A DNA stretch of 64,000 nucleotides. It comes from JAPPFW01 sp965231815. GTDB taxonomy: Bacteria; Actinomycetota; Acidimicrobiia; Spongiisociales; Spongiisociaceae. The notes beneath the pieces were generated by a model. It was not told the DNA's origin and made no database searches. It saw only the letters and a program-made list of their open reading frames with translations. The DNA lies in contig OZ246890.1 of the NCBI GenBank assembly GCA_965231815.1, forward strand, positions 2,914,001 through 2,978,000. Direction: 5' to 3'. Shown here piece by piece: positions 52,107-61,260 of the stretch (positions within the stretch are counted from its first letter, which is position 1; each line of letters opens with the position of its first letter). The position numbers and the translations under genes were made by a program.

Positions 52107-52669
52107 GTTTACTACTCATTTCTCGACCCGCCCATCGCTGCGTAAGAACGCCGAAAATGGCTCGTCCTCGTTCAGCAACATTCCGATAGCCGACATGTTT
52201 GCGCGTAGGCTTCGGTAAGTGCCTACTGGACGCACGTCGCGGGCTAAACCTCCTCGCCAGCGTACTGTGGAGCAGGACCCTCTACATTGTCTTGCCCAAT
52301 CCGCACGCGAGTTCTAAAACGGCCCGTGTTCGCGGGTCGGCGAAAGTGAGCAGAACGCAGAACATGGTGAAGGCTAAGAACTACGGGCAAACTACACGAC
52401 CAAGTCGCGCGGCCTAGAGCAGTCGAACGTCTCGCCGCGCTGCGCCAAGAGACTCTTGCCGAGATCGCTCTCGAGATGCGCAGACACCCTCGACCAGTCC
52501 CAGTCGGAAAACGCGCAGGATTTGACCGCTTCGACAATGGGGAAGAGGAGTACAGAATCTCCATTCCGAGTCGGACGAAAGACCTCCTGAAGCACCGACA
52601 CCGTAACCGGATCGGTTCTGGCCCGGGGCCGAGGTTGCTCAAGACTGCGGCGGGTATCTCGGCTGGTTA
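52107..52669. other. Gene-poor stretch upstream of the sacsin-like gene
   Basis: This 563-bp region must hold the promoter of the two-gene operon, but I see no clear consensus. A 69-codon minus-strand frame (52392-52601) could be a small protein or a degenerate gene tail; it matches nothing I recognise. Confidence 0.4.
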
Positions 52670-52926
52670 TTAAGCGCGCTTGCTGAGATCAACCGGGACA
52701 GCGTATCGGGGATTGTCGATCGGTTGACCTGGCGCGGGCGGCTCCAGGAAAGTCACACTCTCGTAATAATCGTCCAGCGCGATGGAACTGCCCCTCTTTT
52801 CTCTGCCACATCCTCATCCGGGTGTTGCAGGTTGTGGCGCCGAGATATGACCTCGATTTCCCATCCGCGGCTATGCATCCGCTCCAGATCGGCGTGGAAG
52901 CCGGCAACGCCGAGATACGGCTTGCG
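52670..52926 (-). pseudogene. C-terminal part of an interrupted NYN-domain gene
   Basis: Read on the minus strand this stretch encodes KPYLGVAGFHADLERMHSRG, GWEIEVIS and, after a frame change, IALDDYYESVTFLEPPAPG, ending with TAA at 52672-52670. This is the C-terminal half of an actinobacterial NYN (LabA/DUF88) protein; the N-terminal half lies at 55197-55571. About two extra bases near 52783 break the frame, so even this half could not be translated correctly. The gap between the halves is filled by a GntR/GalT segment. Confidence 0.7.
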
Positions 52927-52947
52927 GAAGGCGATCAATCCTTGGAG

Positions 52948-52976
52948 TTGACACGAGCCTTCACTCGAGGCAAAAT
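52948..52976 (+). promoter_or_regulatory. Putative promoter of the GntR gene
   Basis: TTGACA at 52948-52953 is followed after 17 bp by CAAAAT at 52971-52976, a good match to the housekeeping sigma consensus in this high-GC context. A GGGGG/CCCCC hairpin lies between it and the ribosome site AGGAGG of the GntR gene. It is inside the inserted segment. Confidence 0.4.
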
Positions 52977-53051
52977 GATATTGGATTAACAAATGGTGAT
53001 TTGGGGGTCTGCTGCCCCCGCCCACTGCGACTTGAGTTGTAGGAGGCCTCT

Positions 53052-53783
53052 GTGAAGGTGACGAGGAACGTCCCGCTGAAGGTTCAAGTCGCCGACGGGC
53101 TAAGGGAACTGATCCGGAACGAGTACCCCAACGGAGAGCAGATACCTACTGAGTACGAGCTTGCCGACATGCTCGGCGTAAGCAGAGGCACGGTTTCTCA
53201 GGCACTCGCCATGCTCACCAGCGAAGGCTTGGTCCTACGCAAACAGGGATCGGGGACGTTCACCAACCCCAACATCCTGCGCCTGAGTGTCCGTGCTGAC
53301 CGACCGTTTCAAATCCATGGGTTGATCGAGAGCGCCGGATACTCCCCGTCGGTTGACCTCATCGAGCACGAGGTCGGTTCTGCCGATGAGGAAACCGCAG
53401 CTCTGCTGGACATACCGGTCCATTCCGACGTCCTCGTTGTCCGCCGGGTCTTTCTGGCAGATGATGAACCGGCTGTATTCCTCGTCGACAGGCTTCCCAA
53501 CGACATCATCACCGTTCCCTACGTGACCGAAGATCTCGAGAAGCTCCTCTTTCACGTTCTGCCAGATCGCTGTGGTGTGCACCTGAGTTACACGCTTTCC
53601 AACCTGATCCCATCCCTGGCCACTGAACTGGTTGCAGACCTGTTGAAGATCAACCCGGGAACTCCGCTGCTCCAGTGCAATGACACACACTACGACACGG
53701 AGAACCGGCCAATCGTCTATTCAACGATCTACTACTCACACAACAAGCTGCGCTTCAGTGTGATACGCAAAGTTCAACCGTGA
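53052..53783 (+). CDS. GntR/HutC-family transcriptional regulator (UTRA domain)
   Basis: This 243-residue regulator has an N-terminal winged helix-turn-helix (IPTEYELADMLGVSRGTVSQALAML, given here in part: ELADMLGVSRGTVSQAL) and a wing ending KQGSGTF. The UTRA ligand-binding domain (about residues 95-240) has the chorismate-lyase fold of HutC/FarR regulators, with VVRRVFLADDEPAVF and the closing YYSHNKLRFSVIRK. The start is GTG 53052 after a strong AGGAGG. It probably controls the adjacent lipoprotein and GalT-like genes in response to a small sugar or amino-acid derivative, but the ligand is unknown. Confidence 0.88.
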   Translation: MKVTRNVPLKVQVADGLRELIRNEYPNGEQIPTEYELADMLGVSRGTVSQALAMLTSEGLVLRKQGSGTFTNPNILRLSVRADRPFQIHGLIESAGYSPSVDLIEHEVGSADEETAALLDIPVHSDVLVVRRVFLADDEPAVFLVDRLPNDIITVPYVTEDLEKLLFHVLPDRCGVHLSYTLSNLIPSLATELVADLLKINPGTPLLQCNDTHYDTENRPIVYSTIYYSHNKLRFSVIRKVQP

Positions 53784-53935
53784 TGTGCAGATATGGATAG
53801 ATACGTGAAGAAACCACGAATTGAGACTCCGCCAGTGACGATTCTGGTAGCGATTCTCACAACGCCTCGTGACCCACTTGAGGCTCAGTGCGCTGACGCC
53901 ATAGCTGGCGTCGCGAGGAGGAAGGACTGAAGAGA

Positions 53936-54166
53936 ATGTCCAGAGATAGGGTACGAAGGCCGATCCTCTACATGGTCGTGATCGCTCTGCTTCTAGCAGC
54001 CTGCGGCGATGACGACACAGCGCCGGTTGAGACGACAGCGGCGCCGGTTGAGACGATGGAACTGAAGTTGGCACTATCGTCGCCACATGTGTGGATCCAG
54101 CCCGTAATTGCGCACTGCGAGGGCTACTACGATCCGTTCCGCTTAGGTTCGATATGGACGAGTTGA
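53936..54166 (+). pseudogene. Truncated ABC-transporter substrate-binding lipoprotein
   Basis: This 76-residue frame has a signal sequence with the lipobox LLLAAC, an acidic-threonine linker (DDTAPVETTAAPVET), and only the first strand-helix of a substrate-binding domain (MELKLALSSPHVWIQPVIAHCEGYY in part: LKLALSSPHVWIQ). It then stops. Intact relatives have about 300-350 residues. The strong ribosome site GGAGGAAGGA shows it was once expressed well. A deletion joining it directly to the GalT-like gene (11 bp away) is likely. Confidence 0.65.
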
Positions 54167-54176
54167 ACGCACAGTT

Positions 54177-55196
54177 ATGAGCGTCGTATTCGAGAGCAGG
54201 AAGAGTGTCAGCCACTACCTCGACCCGCGTGGCGAATTCGCCCCTGCGGAGAAACCGATCGACATCCGTGTGCACCCGCTTACCGGACACACCACCCGGC
54301 TGGCTCATCTTGGTATTCCGCCGCGCGAGGAATATGTGCTGCCCGAGGAGATCAAAGCTGCGGAGCTTCCGATCTTCGCACCGCCGCTCGTAACGCAGAT
54401 TACCCCCAAGTTCACGGAGAAGGGCCTTCACGAGCGATACACGCGGGGTCGGTGTGTGCTGTTTCCCAACCTCAGCCCCTACGATGAGCATTCGCCCGTG
54501 GTCACCATTGGCGGCCGGCCGCTCGTCGAGCCAAACGATATCGATCCCGAAGACGTCTCCGACGCGCTGGCCCTCATGCGAGAGTTCTTCTGCGACGTGC
54601 AATCGCCACGTGACCAGGGTGTGCTGGGCTGGAACTTCTGGCCGGCGTCGGGCTCCAGCATCCCGCACCCTCATATCCAGGCGGTTGCGTCGGGCCGCCT
54701 CCCCGATCGACAGCGGGCGGAGCGCCTCGGCGAGGAGCGCCATTGGGCCGAGCACGACTCGGACTTCTGGGACGACTTCCTCGCCGTCGAACGAGACGGT
54801 CCCCGCTGGCTCGGCGAGACGGGCGGGGTTGCCGCTGTGGTCGACTTTGCCCCGATGTCGTTGGTGCCCGAAACGGTAGTTGTGCCCGTCGGCGGAGACC
54901 CGTGGCATCTTCAGGAAGCGACCGATGCGCAGTTGGACGGGATGGCAGCGTGGATCTGCCGCTTGGCCGCCGCTCACGCCGCCCTCGGGGTGAGCTCATT
55001 TAACGGCTTACTGCATCCCACGGCACCGGATGACGGAAAGCCCTCCCGATTGCGGGCCCGCTTTATTCCCCGGGTATACGTGGTCGAACCGCTCCATTCC
55101 AGCGACTGGACTTGGATCCAGATGGGAACGAACGAGGGCCTCACCTCGATTGTCCCGGAGGAGTGGGCGGAGAGCCTGCGGCGGGTGCTCACCTAA
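54177..55196 (+). CDS. GalT-like / HIT-superfamily nucleotidyltransferase
   Basis: This 339-residue protein resembles galactose-1-phosphate uridylyltransferase. It has GRCVLFPNLSPYDEHSP in the first half, the histidine-triad-type active site SIPHPHIQAVASG (given in part: HPHIQAVASG) and a C-terminal half repeating the fold (TVVVPVGGDPWHLQE, GVSSFNGLLHP). Family enzymes exchange UMP or AMP between nucleotide sugars and sugar-1-phosphates. The usual two-zinc set of classical GalT is not clear here, so the substrate pair is open. It follows the truncated lipoprotein within the inserted segment and ends right at the junction with the NYN gene. Confidence 0.75.
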   Translation: MSVVFESRKSVSHYLDPRGEFAPAEKPIDIRVHPLTGHTTRLAHLGIPPREEYVLPEEIKAAELPIFAPPLVTQITPKFTEKGLHERYTRGRCVLFPNLSPYDEHSPVVTIGGRPLVEPNDIDPEDVSDALALMREFFCDVQSPRDQGVLGWNFWPASGSSIPHPHIQAVASGRLPDRQRAERLGEERHWAEHDSDFWDDFLAVERDGPRWLGETGGVAAVVDFAPMSLVPETVVVPVGGDPWHLQEATDAQLDGMAAWICRLAAAHAALGVSSFNGLLHPTAPDDGKPSRLRARFIPRVYVVEPLHSSDWTWIQMGTNEGLTSIVPEEWAESLRRVLT

Positions 55197-55571
55197 ACGT
55201 CGTCGGGTGCCGTCACCTGTGAGAAGGACCGCAATACCGGGATCTCCGTTGTGATCGAACCCATCGCGCAGCATCGCATTCGACAGGGTCTGGTCCACAC
55301 CCTGTTCCCGACCGTGCAAGGCGCCGCGTTCCCGCAGATGTACGGAGACGCCCTCGTTCTCCATCCGGTTCCAGACATGCCGTAACTCCGGCGGAATAGA
55401 ACCGACCGCGACAGCATGTTCGATATGCCGACCCGCGTGTGCCAAGACCAGCATGTTTCTAAAGTGGATCCGCACCCGGTAGCGCGCACTCTGGCCTTCC
55501 CTCTCCTCCGCTACATCTTGTGCGCTGATGAACATGTTCGAATTGTCCCAGTAGACGAACACCTTCTTCAT
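55197..55571 (-). pseudogene. N-terminal part of an interrupted NYN-domain ribonuclease gene
   Basis: From ATG 55571 the minus strand encodes about 120 residues of a NYN/PIN-like nuclease: VFVYWDNSNMFISAQ with the first acidic site, GVDQTLSNAML with the second and AVLLTGDG with the third. The domain then breaks off at about 55200; the frame runs on to 55008 but only as antisense of the GalT-like gene. The missing C-terminal segment is found at 52670-52926. The gene starts 39 bp downstream of tRNA-Lys. A truncated or chimeric protein could still be made. Confidence 0.75.
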
Positions 55572-55609
55572 TCTTTGCCTCTGTGATAGATCTGACAATG
55601 ACCCGGGGT

Positions 55610-55685
55610 TGGTGGGCCCGGAGGGGATCGAACCCTCGACCTTCGGATTAAAAGTCCGCTGCTCTGCCGACTGAGCTACAGGCCC
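55610..55685 (-). tRNA. tRNA-Lys (anticodon UUU)
   Basis: On the minus strand the 76-nt sequence begins GGGCCTGTAGCTCAGT and folds as a standard cloverleaf. The acceptor stem is GGGCCTG/CGGGCCC with one G-T pair. The anticodon loop is CTTTTAA with anticodon TTT, and the T arm is GAGGG-TTCGATC-CCCTC. The CCA end is encoded. It lies directly upstream of the disrupted NYN gene in the same direction. Confidence 0.97.
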
Positions 55686-55814
55686 GCCCGGCATGATACC
55701 CGACGGAGTTCCTTGATCGAATATGGTTCGGCATGGCCGGCGGTGCGGTGAATCCGCCGCGAACCTGAATCGTCCGGTTCTGGGTTGATGGGCCGCCTTA
55801 GGTATCGTGGGCAT

Positions 55815-57293
55815 ATGCAGGTAGTTCCAGGGCCGGAGGAGTTTGCCCGGTTGGCGGAAACCTTGCCCGTGGTTCCGATGAGTATGGCCGTGTTGGCCGA
55901 TCGCGAAACGGCGGTGAGCGCCTACCAGAAGTTGGTCGGTGACGCGCCCGGATTCCTGCTCGAATCCCTGGAAGGGGGCGAGCGGTGGGCGCAGTGGTCG
56001 TTCCTCGGTTGGGATCCGGTGTTCACGCTGACCAGTCACGACGGGGTCAGCCGGGTCGACGATCCTCGGCTGGATCTTCCGGAAGGGGATCCGTTGCAGG
56101 TATTGGAGCACCTGCTGGATCGCTACGCATCCCCCCCGATCAACACCCTTCCACCCCTTCACTCCGGAGCGGTGGGGTATCTCGGGTACGACACAGTCCG
56201 CTACATCGAGCACCTTCCCGATCGGCCTCCCGATGATCGAAGCCTGCCGGAGATGATGTGGCAGTTCGTAGGGAGTCTGGCGGCTCTGGACCGTTTCGAG
56301 CAGACCATCATGTTGGTTCGCAACGTCTTCACCGACCTGGAGCAGGACTTGGGAGCAGCCTATGACGACGCGGTGAGCCGTCTTCACGAGGCCGCCGATC
56401 GGATCGGGTCCCCGCTCGGTTACCGTCCGGCGAGTCCGTTCCGATTGGGTCGATCCGAGAAACCGGCAGTCACCTCGACCATGACACAGGAGGTTTTCGA
56501 GAGCTCAGTCCGGATCGTCAAGGACTACATAAGGGCGGGAGACGCCTTCCAGGTGGTGTTGAGCCAGCGTCTCGCCACACCCTTTGGCGGGGATCCGTTC
56601 GGTCTGTACCGGGCGCTCCGCCTCATCAACCCCTCGCCCTTCCTCTTCTACCTGCATCATCCGGAAGTGACGGTGGCCGGTTCTTCCCCGGAACTGATGA
56701 CCCGGGTACGGGACGGGCGGGTCTACTCTCGCCCTATCGCCGGGACTAGGCCTCGTGGAGCTACCGAGGAGGAGGATCAGGCCTTGGCTGAGGAACTGCT
56801 GGGCGATCCCAAGGAACGGGCGGAACACGTCATGCTCATCGACCTGGCGCGCAACGATCTGGGCAGAGTTTGCGAGTTCGGCTCGGTGCAGGTGGATGAC
56901 CTGATGGTTGTGGAGCGCTATTCCCATGTTATGCATATCGTGTCCGGTGTATCCGGGCGTCTCCGGGATGGGTGCGGTCCGGTGGACGTGGTAAGGGCGG
57001 TCTTCCCGCACGGAACGGTGTCGGGCGCTCCGAAGGTGCGGGCGATGGAGATCATCGATGAGCTGGAGCCGGTAGCACGCGGCCCGTACGCAGGCGCAGC
57101 CGGTTACCTGGACTTCAGCGGAAACGTGGACACGGCAATATGCCTGAGGACGGTGGTCATCGCCGATGGAACCGCCTGGGTACAGGCAGGCGCGGGGTTG
57201 GTAGCCGATTCCGATCCTGCCACCGAGTACCGGGAAACGGAGAACAAGGCGGCGGCCGCATTGGCAGCGATCGCCGGAACGGAGATGGTATGA
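55815..57293 (+). CDS. trpE: Anthranilate synthase component I
   Basis: This 492-residue chorismate-utilising enzyme has the N-terminal tryptophan-binding domain (LLESLEGGERWAQWSFLG) and the catalytic C-terminal domain with QVVLSQRL, SRPIAGTRPRG, HVMLIDLARNDLGR and GAPKVRAMEIIDELEP. It makes anthranilate from chorismate with a glutamine-amidotransferase partner (TrpG) that is not in the window. The start ATG 55815 fits the family's N-terminus. It begins an operon that includes ygfZ and, further on, trpC-F-B-A. No trp attenuator peptide is evident upstream. Confidence 0.95.
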   Translation: MQVVPGPEEFARLAETLPVVPMSMAVLADRETAVSAYQKLVGDAPGFLLESLEGGERWAQWSFLGWDPVFTLTSHDGVSRVDDPRLDLPEGDPLQVLEHLLDRYASPPINTLPPLHSGAVGYLGYDTVRYIEHLPDRPPDDRSLPEMMWQFVGSLAALDRFEQTIMLVRNVFTDLEQDLGAAYDDAVSRLHEAADRIGSPLGYRPASPFRLGRSEKPAVTSTMTQEVFESSVRIVKDYIRAGDAFQVVLSQRLATPFGGDPFGLYRALRLINPSPFLFYLHHPEVTVAGSSPELMTRVRDGRVYSRPIAGTRPRGATEEEDQALAEELLGDPKERAEHVMLIDLARNDLGRVCEFGSVQVDDLMVVERYSHVMHIVSGVSGRLRDGCGPVDVVRAVFPHGTVSGAPKVRAMEIIDELEPVARGPYAGAAGYLDFSGNVDTAICLRTVVIADGTAWVQAGAGLVADSDPATEYRETENKAAAALAAIAGTEMV

Positions 57294-58222
57294 GCAGCTG
57301 GCCGGAGACCTTCGGCGACCGCGCAGGTGAGTACATGTCCGCCCATGAGGGAGCGGGTTTTGTCGGTGGGGTTCACGGCCTGTCCTGGGCGGTCGGTCGG
57401 GATGCGGTTACCTATTTGCAAGGTGTGCTCAGCCAGGATATCGAATCGATGGCGCCGGGCGGAGTATCCCGGTCCTTCCTGCTGCAACCCAGGGGCAAGT
57501 TAGAAGCCCTCTTGTGGGTCTTGCGGGGCGAGGATCGGGTGGGGCTGGTTACCGACGCCGATCGTCACGAAGAAGCCATCTCCAACCTGTTGCGCTGGCG
57601 CCTCCGGGTAGATGTCGAGTTCGAACCGGATCCAAGGGAACTCTTTGCGATCTGGGGTCCCGCCGCCAAGTCCCTGGAAGCTGCGGACGGATGGAGGGAC
57701 GAAGAGGGTGTTCTGATAGCCCGGCTCAGGACCGCCCCCATTCACTACCACCTAGTCGCCGGAATCGATGCAGCCGGGCTGGAGGAGCGAGGGATACGCC
57801 CCATAGGTACAAGAGTCGCCACCACACTGCGGATCGAAGCGGGTGAGCCACGGATGGGGATCGACGTGGATGGCCGGACCATCCCCCAGGAATCGGGACT
57901 GGTTCCCGAAGCGGTCTCCTTCGACAAGGGATGCTTTCTCGGCCAGGAACTGGTGGCCAGGATCGATAGCCGGGGGAGGGTCAACAGGAACCTTCGGGGG
58001 GTTCGTATCCTCGATCCGGTGATCCCACCGGTCGGCGCCCAGGTCACTCACGCCGGCAAGAAGGTAGGCAACCTCACTTCGGTGGGGGAGAGCCCGTATC
58101 TGGGAGCGCCGGTGGCTCTTGTTCTTATCCGGCGGGAGGCGCCGCCGGGCACCCGGGTCACGGTGTCCTGGGAAGAGGGTGAAACCCCCGCCCTGATCGA
58201 GGCCTTGCCCCTCCGAGGATGA
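57290..58222 (+). CDS. ygfZ: YgfZ/GcvT-like folate-binding protein
   Basis: This 310-residue GcvT-fold protein carries the YgfZ signature KGCFLGQELVAR (near residue 215) with the conserved cysteine. YgfZ proteins use folate to support maturation or repair of certain iron-sulfur enzymes such as MiaB. Earlier motifs include YLQGVLSQDIESM and FLLQPRGKLEALLWV. It overlaps the trpE stop by 4 bp, so translation is coupled, although no direct metabolic link with tryptophan synthesis is known. It is not gcvT, which is at 19079. Confidence 0.9.
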   Translation: MSSWPETFGDRAGEYMSAHEGAGFVGGVHGLSWAVGRDAVTYLQGVLSQDIESMAPGGVSRSFLLQPRGKLEALLWVLRGEDRVGLVTDADRHEEAISNLLRWRLRVDVEFEPDPRELFAIWGPAAKSLEAADGWRDEEGVLIARLRTAPIHYHLVAGIDAAGLEERGIRPIGTRVATTLRIEAGEPRMGIDVDGRTIPQESGLVPEAVSFDKGCFLGQELVARIDSRGRVNRNLRGVRILDPVIPPVGAQVTHAGKKVGNLTSVGESPYLGAPVALVLIRREAPPGTRVTVSWEEGETPALIEALPLRG

Positions 58223-58313
58223 CAAGGAAATACCGGACCGAGAACACGTCCCTTACTTCGTCCGTCGGTTACGGTTCGTCCTAACGGATAACAAGAGAGA
58301 CGCGGGGCCAGGA

Positions 58314-61085
58314 ATGATACGACTGCCGATGCGCCGTGCGGTGTCGATAATCGCCGGACTGATTATCGGATCCCTCCTTCCCGTCACCTCCGCCGGAGCA
58401 ACCACCCCCTGCGACTCTCCGATCGTGGTACCTGCGGACCAAGAGGCACTCCAAGTCGACTGCCGGGCTATTTGGAGTTTCTTCCAGCAACTGGAGGACC
58501 GCGGTGTGCTCGACGATCCTGGACCGGGAACGTGGGGAGCGGAGACACCCCTTGCCTCTTGGGAAGGGGTTGTGGTTGATCCGGTCATCGGACGCATAAC
58601 CGAGCTTCGATTGCAGTCCAAGGAAATCGTCGGGCTAATTCCTCCGGAACTAGGAGAACTATCCGAACTCCGCGACCTCGATCTCAGCTACAACGGTTTC
58701 TTCGGAACCATACCGGCGCAGGTAAGCCAACTGACCGAACTAACCAGGCTGCATCTTGGCCATAACCGTCTTGCCGGACCTATACCAACCCACCTGGCAC
58801 GGCTAACAAACCTTCAGGAATTACTTCTGTTCTTGAACAAGTTCACAGGTTCGATACCTCATGAGTTTAGCCGCCTCACAGCTCTCGAATACCTCCATTT
58901 AGATGGTAATCAATTGAAAGGTACGATTCCAGATAGTCTAGGTGAACTAGCGAACCTGGAGTACCTTAGCTTGAGTGACAATCAGCTTAAGGGTTTTATC
59001 CCGACCGCGGTCCTTAACCTAACAAAGCTGCGCCATATTGACCTCAGCTATAATCAACTCAGCGGTGCTATACCATCCGGTCTCAGCATGCTGAAGTATC
59101 TATGCCAGATCCACCTGAGAAACAATAGATTCACCGGAACCATTCCGGACGAACTCGGAAACCTCAGCAATCGGCAATGCTACATATACATCAACCTCGA
59201 TAACAACCAGCTAACCGGAACTATCCCGACCAACCTAGGTGACCTCCCCAACCTGCGAGGCTTAGATGTAAGTTACAATCAGTTGAGTGGATCGATACCT
59301 GCCGAGCTTGGAAAGTCGACTAAGCTTGTCTATCTATTCCTTACTCATAACCAACTCACTGGGCGGATACCGGTCGAGCTCTCTCAACTGACCAGCCTTT
59401 TCGCCATTGATCTCCTGAGAGGTAATCGACTTACCGGACCGGTCCCTGATGCCCTGATGAAACTCGAACCGTTCGGAGCAGATCCGTTACGTCTCGTTCC
59501 TCATTCGGGTTTTATACAGGATTACACACTTGGAACTCAGGTGTGGAACGTGTGGTTCTGCCGGACTCCACATCCAGACCTCGTGCTCGATCAGGAATCT
59601 GTCCTGTCGCTTCTGAACAGCGAGGTGTCATCATACTTCGGTTGGCTCTCCGATGGCCGGTTCAGGCCGGAGTTCCGTTATGGAGGCTCAATTCATGATG
59701 AACGTAGAGGATCTTGTGATCATCAACTTCAACAAGATGAACCTACCCTACCGATCCTAGTGGTCGACGATACTCAGAAGGATGGTGGACATATCGTCGG
59801 CGGTAGTGCGATAGTCGCCGGAAATACTGTTGTCGAGACTCCTAGGCTGCAGCAACCTGCTTTGGGTACTCTTGTCCGCGAGATGGGCTATGTCCTTGGA
59901 CTTGCCCATTCTTATGGAGGGGATATGGTGTGGTCGCCGGATGGTGGGTACACGGGTTTGTACGAGTACGATAACCCGATGGACATATTGGGCGGGGCAA
60001 CGGACCTCGCCCTGACAACAGGTACCATCGCGGTGAACCGGTACGCAGCCGGATGGATCGATCCGGAGAGCGTCGCCATCCACCAGCCCGGGACAACCGC
60101 CATCTACGAACTGGGTTTCTCCGATCCTATCGCTGACCAGTTGCTCGTCATTCCCGGGAACGAAATGGGTACCTTTACGGCGCTGGGGGTGCGGACGGCA
60201 ACCGGATATGACGTTGATATACCTAAAGAAGGGGTGGAAGTATACGGGATTACCACCGGTCCGGAATTCAGGTGCCGTCCGATGAGGTGGCTCCATTGCG
60301 GGGGTATGCGTCGGATCCAGCCTGTTCCTCCCGTGCCCTTTCAGGTTTGGGCGGATCGGCTTGAAGGGCCGAATGCTGTGAGCACTCTCATCGATCATGT
60401 CCACTCTGTCGGGGATGTGTTCCACATCGGCAGGTCCATAGTCACTGTGATGGAACGGATTGGGAATAGGTACTGGGTACTGGTTACCGACGACCAGAAC
60501 ACCGCTGAGGTTCCGGCCCGTCCGTTCGCAGGTCGATTCTCCGATGACGACGGTAACCCCCACGAGTCCAGTATCGAGGTTATCGCCGACCTCGGAATCA
60601 CGGTCAGCTGCAATCCGCCCGACAACGATCGGTACTGCCCATCCGAGACGGTGTCCAGAGCACAGATGACGGCCTTCCTGGCTCGGGCACTTGGTCAGGA
60701 AGGGGATACCACCAAGACGACCAGCCGTTTTGTGGATGTTCCCGAAGGTGCCTGGTATCTGCCCTACGTGGAGCGCCTTGCCGACCTCGGAGTTGTCGAA
60801 GCCTACGCAGACGGATCTTTCCGTCCCTCCGAACCTCTCAGCCGTCGCGATATGGCTGTGTTCCTCACCCGTGCTTTCCCCACTATCTCTCCGGTGGCAG
60901 AACCGGCCGGGGTGTTCAGCGATGTAGCGGCTGACACCGAGTTTGCCGCCGAGGTGGAGGGCCTCTTGGCGGCCGGGATTGCCGGCGGATGTTCCACCGA
61001 TCCCTTGACATACTGTCCTGATGACCCCGTTCGCCGCGACCAGATGGCGTCCTTCCTCGCTAGGGCACTCAGTAGAACCGGGTAG
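58314..61085 (+). CDS. Secreted LRR protein with a degenerate metalloprotease domain and three SLH domains
   Basis: This 923-residue protein has a signal peptide (cleavage after about residue 33, SAGA). About twelve plant-type leucine-rich repeats (IPxxLGxLxxL, residues 85-385) follow, then a zinc-peptidase-like region (about 390-735) and three S-layer-homology domains at about 742-795, 803-855 and 862-915. In the peptidase region the motif corresponding to HExxHxxGxxH reads REMGYVLGLAH (near 522-532), so two of the three zinc histidines are replaced, and it is probably inactive. SLH domains anchor proteins to the cell wall. It lies between ygfZ and trpC in the tryptophan operon. Role unknown; cell-surface adhesion is a guess. 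Confidence 0.85.
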   Translation: MIRLPMRRAVSIIAGLIIGSLLPVTSAGATTPCDSPIVVPADQEALQVDCRAIWSFFQQLEDRGVLDDPGPGTWGAETPLASWEGVVVDPVIGRITELRLQSKEIVGLIPPELGELSELRDLDLSYNGFFGTIPAQVSQLTELTRLHLGHNRLAGPIPTHLARLTNLQELLLFLNKFTGSIPHEFSRLTALEYLHLDGNQLKGTIPDSLGELANLEYLSLSDNQLKGFIPTAVLNLTKLRHIDLSYNQLSGAIPSGLSMLKYLCQIHLRNNRFTGTIPDELGNLSNRQCYIYINLDNNQLTGTIPTNLGDLPNLRGLDVSYNQLSGSIPAELGKSTKLVYLFLTHNQLTGRIPVELSQLTSLFAIDLLRGNRLTGPVPDALMKLEPFGADPLRLVPHSGFIQDYTLGTQVWNVWFCRTPHPDLVLDQESVLSLLNSEVSSYFGWLSDGRFRPEFRYGGSIHDERRGSCDHQLQQDEPTLPILVVDDTQKDGGHIVGGSAIVAGNTVVETPRLQQPALGTLVREMGYVLGLAHSYGGDMVWSPDGGYTGLYEYDNPMDILGGATDLALTTGTIAVNRYAAGWIDPESVAIHQPGTTAIYELGFSDPIADQLLVIPGNEMGTFTALGVRTATGYDVDIPKEGVEVYGITTGPEFRCRPMRWLHCGGMRRIQPVPPVPFQVWADRLEGPNAVSTLIDHVHSVGDVFHIGRSIVTVMERIGNRYWVLVTDDQNTAEVPARPFAGRFSDDDGNPHESSIEVIADLGITVSCNPPDNDRYCPSETVSRAQMTAFLARALGQEGDTTKTTSRFVDVPEGAWYLPYVERLADLGVVEAYADGSFRPSEPLSRRDMAVFLTRAFPTISPVAEPAGVFSDVAADTEFAAEVEGLLAAGIAGGCSTDPLTYCPDDPVRRDQMASFLARALSRTG

Positions 61086-61260
61086 TCGGTCTCACATGAA
61101 TGCTCCGGAGATCCGGGCCCCGGCACGCTGGAACTCGAGCCTCGAGCAAGCCGGGACTAGAGGCAATCATTTTCGTTCCGGCTGCATCCCCAAGTAACCG
61201 GTTCACCTCCCTCGGACTCCCGACGTGGAGCATGGAGATGGCGATTAGCCTTGTAGCTGC

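Larger units (their letters stand above)
52927..55196 (+). mobile_element. Presumed inserted segment (GntR, lipoprotein fragment, GalT-like)
   Basis: This segment of about 2.27 kb is bounded by the two halves of a NYN-domain gene and runs in the opposite direction to that gene. It carries three plus-strand genes and no transposase or integrase. No clear target duplication is visible at the junctions. The insertion is inferred from the broken host gene; the agent is unknown. Confidence 0.6.

Noticed and set aside
55610..55685. tRNA-Lys as the attachment site of an integrated element
   Set aside because: No integrase gene and no repeated tRNA end is found in the window; the insertion edge is in the NYN gene instead.
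55008..56387. A 459-codon minus-strand frame across GalT, tRNA-Lys and trpE
   Set aside because: It crosses a tRNA and two real genes on the other strand. Only the section from ATG 55571 to about 55200 is a real gene part (NYN domain).
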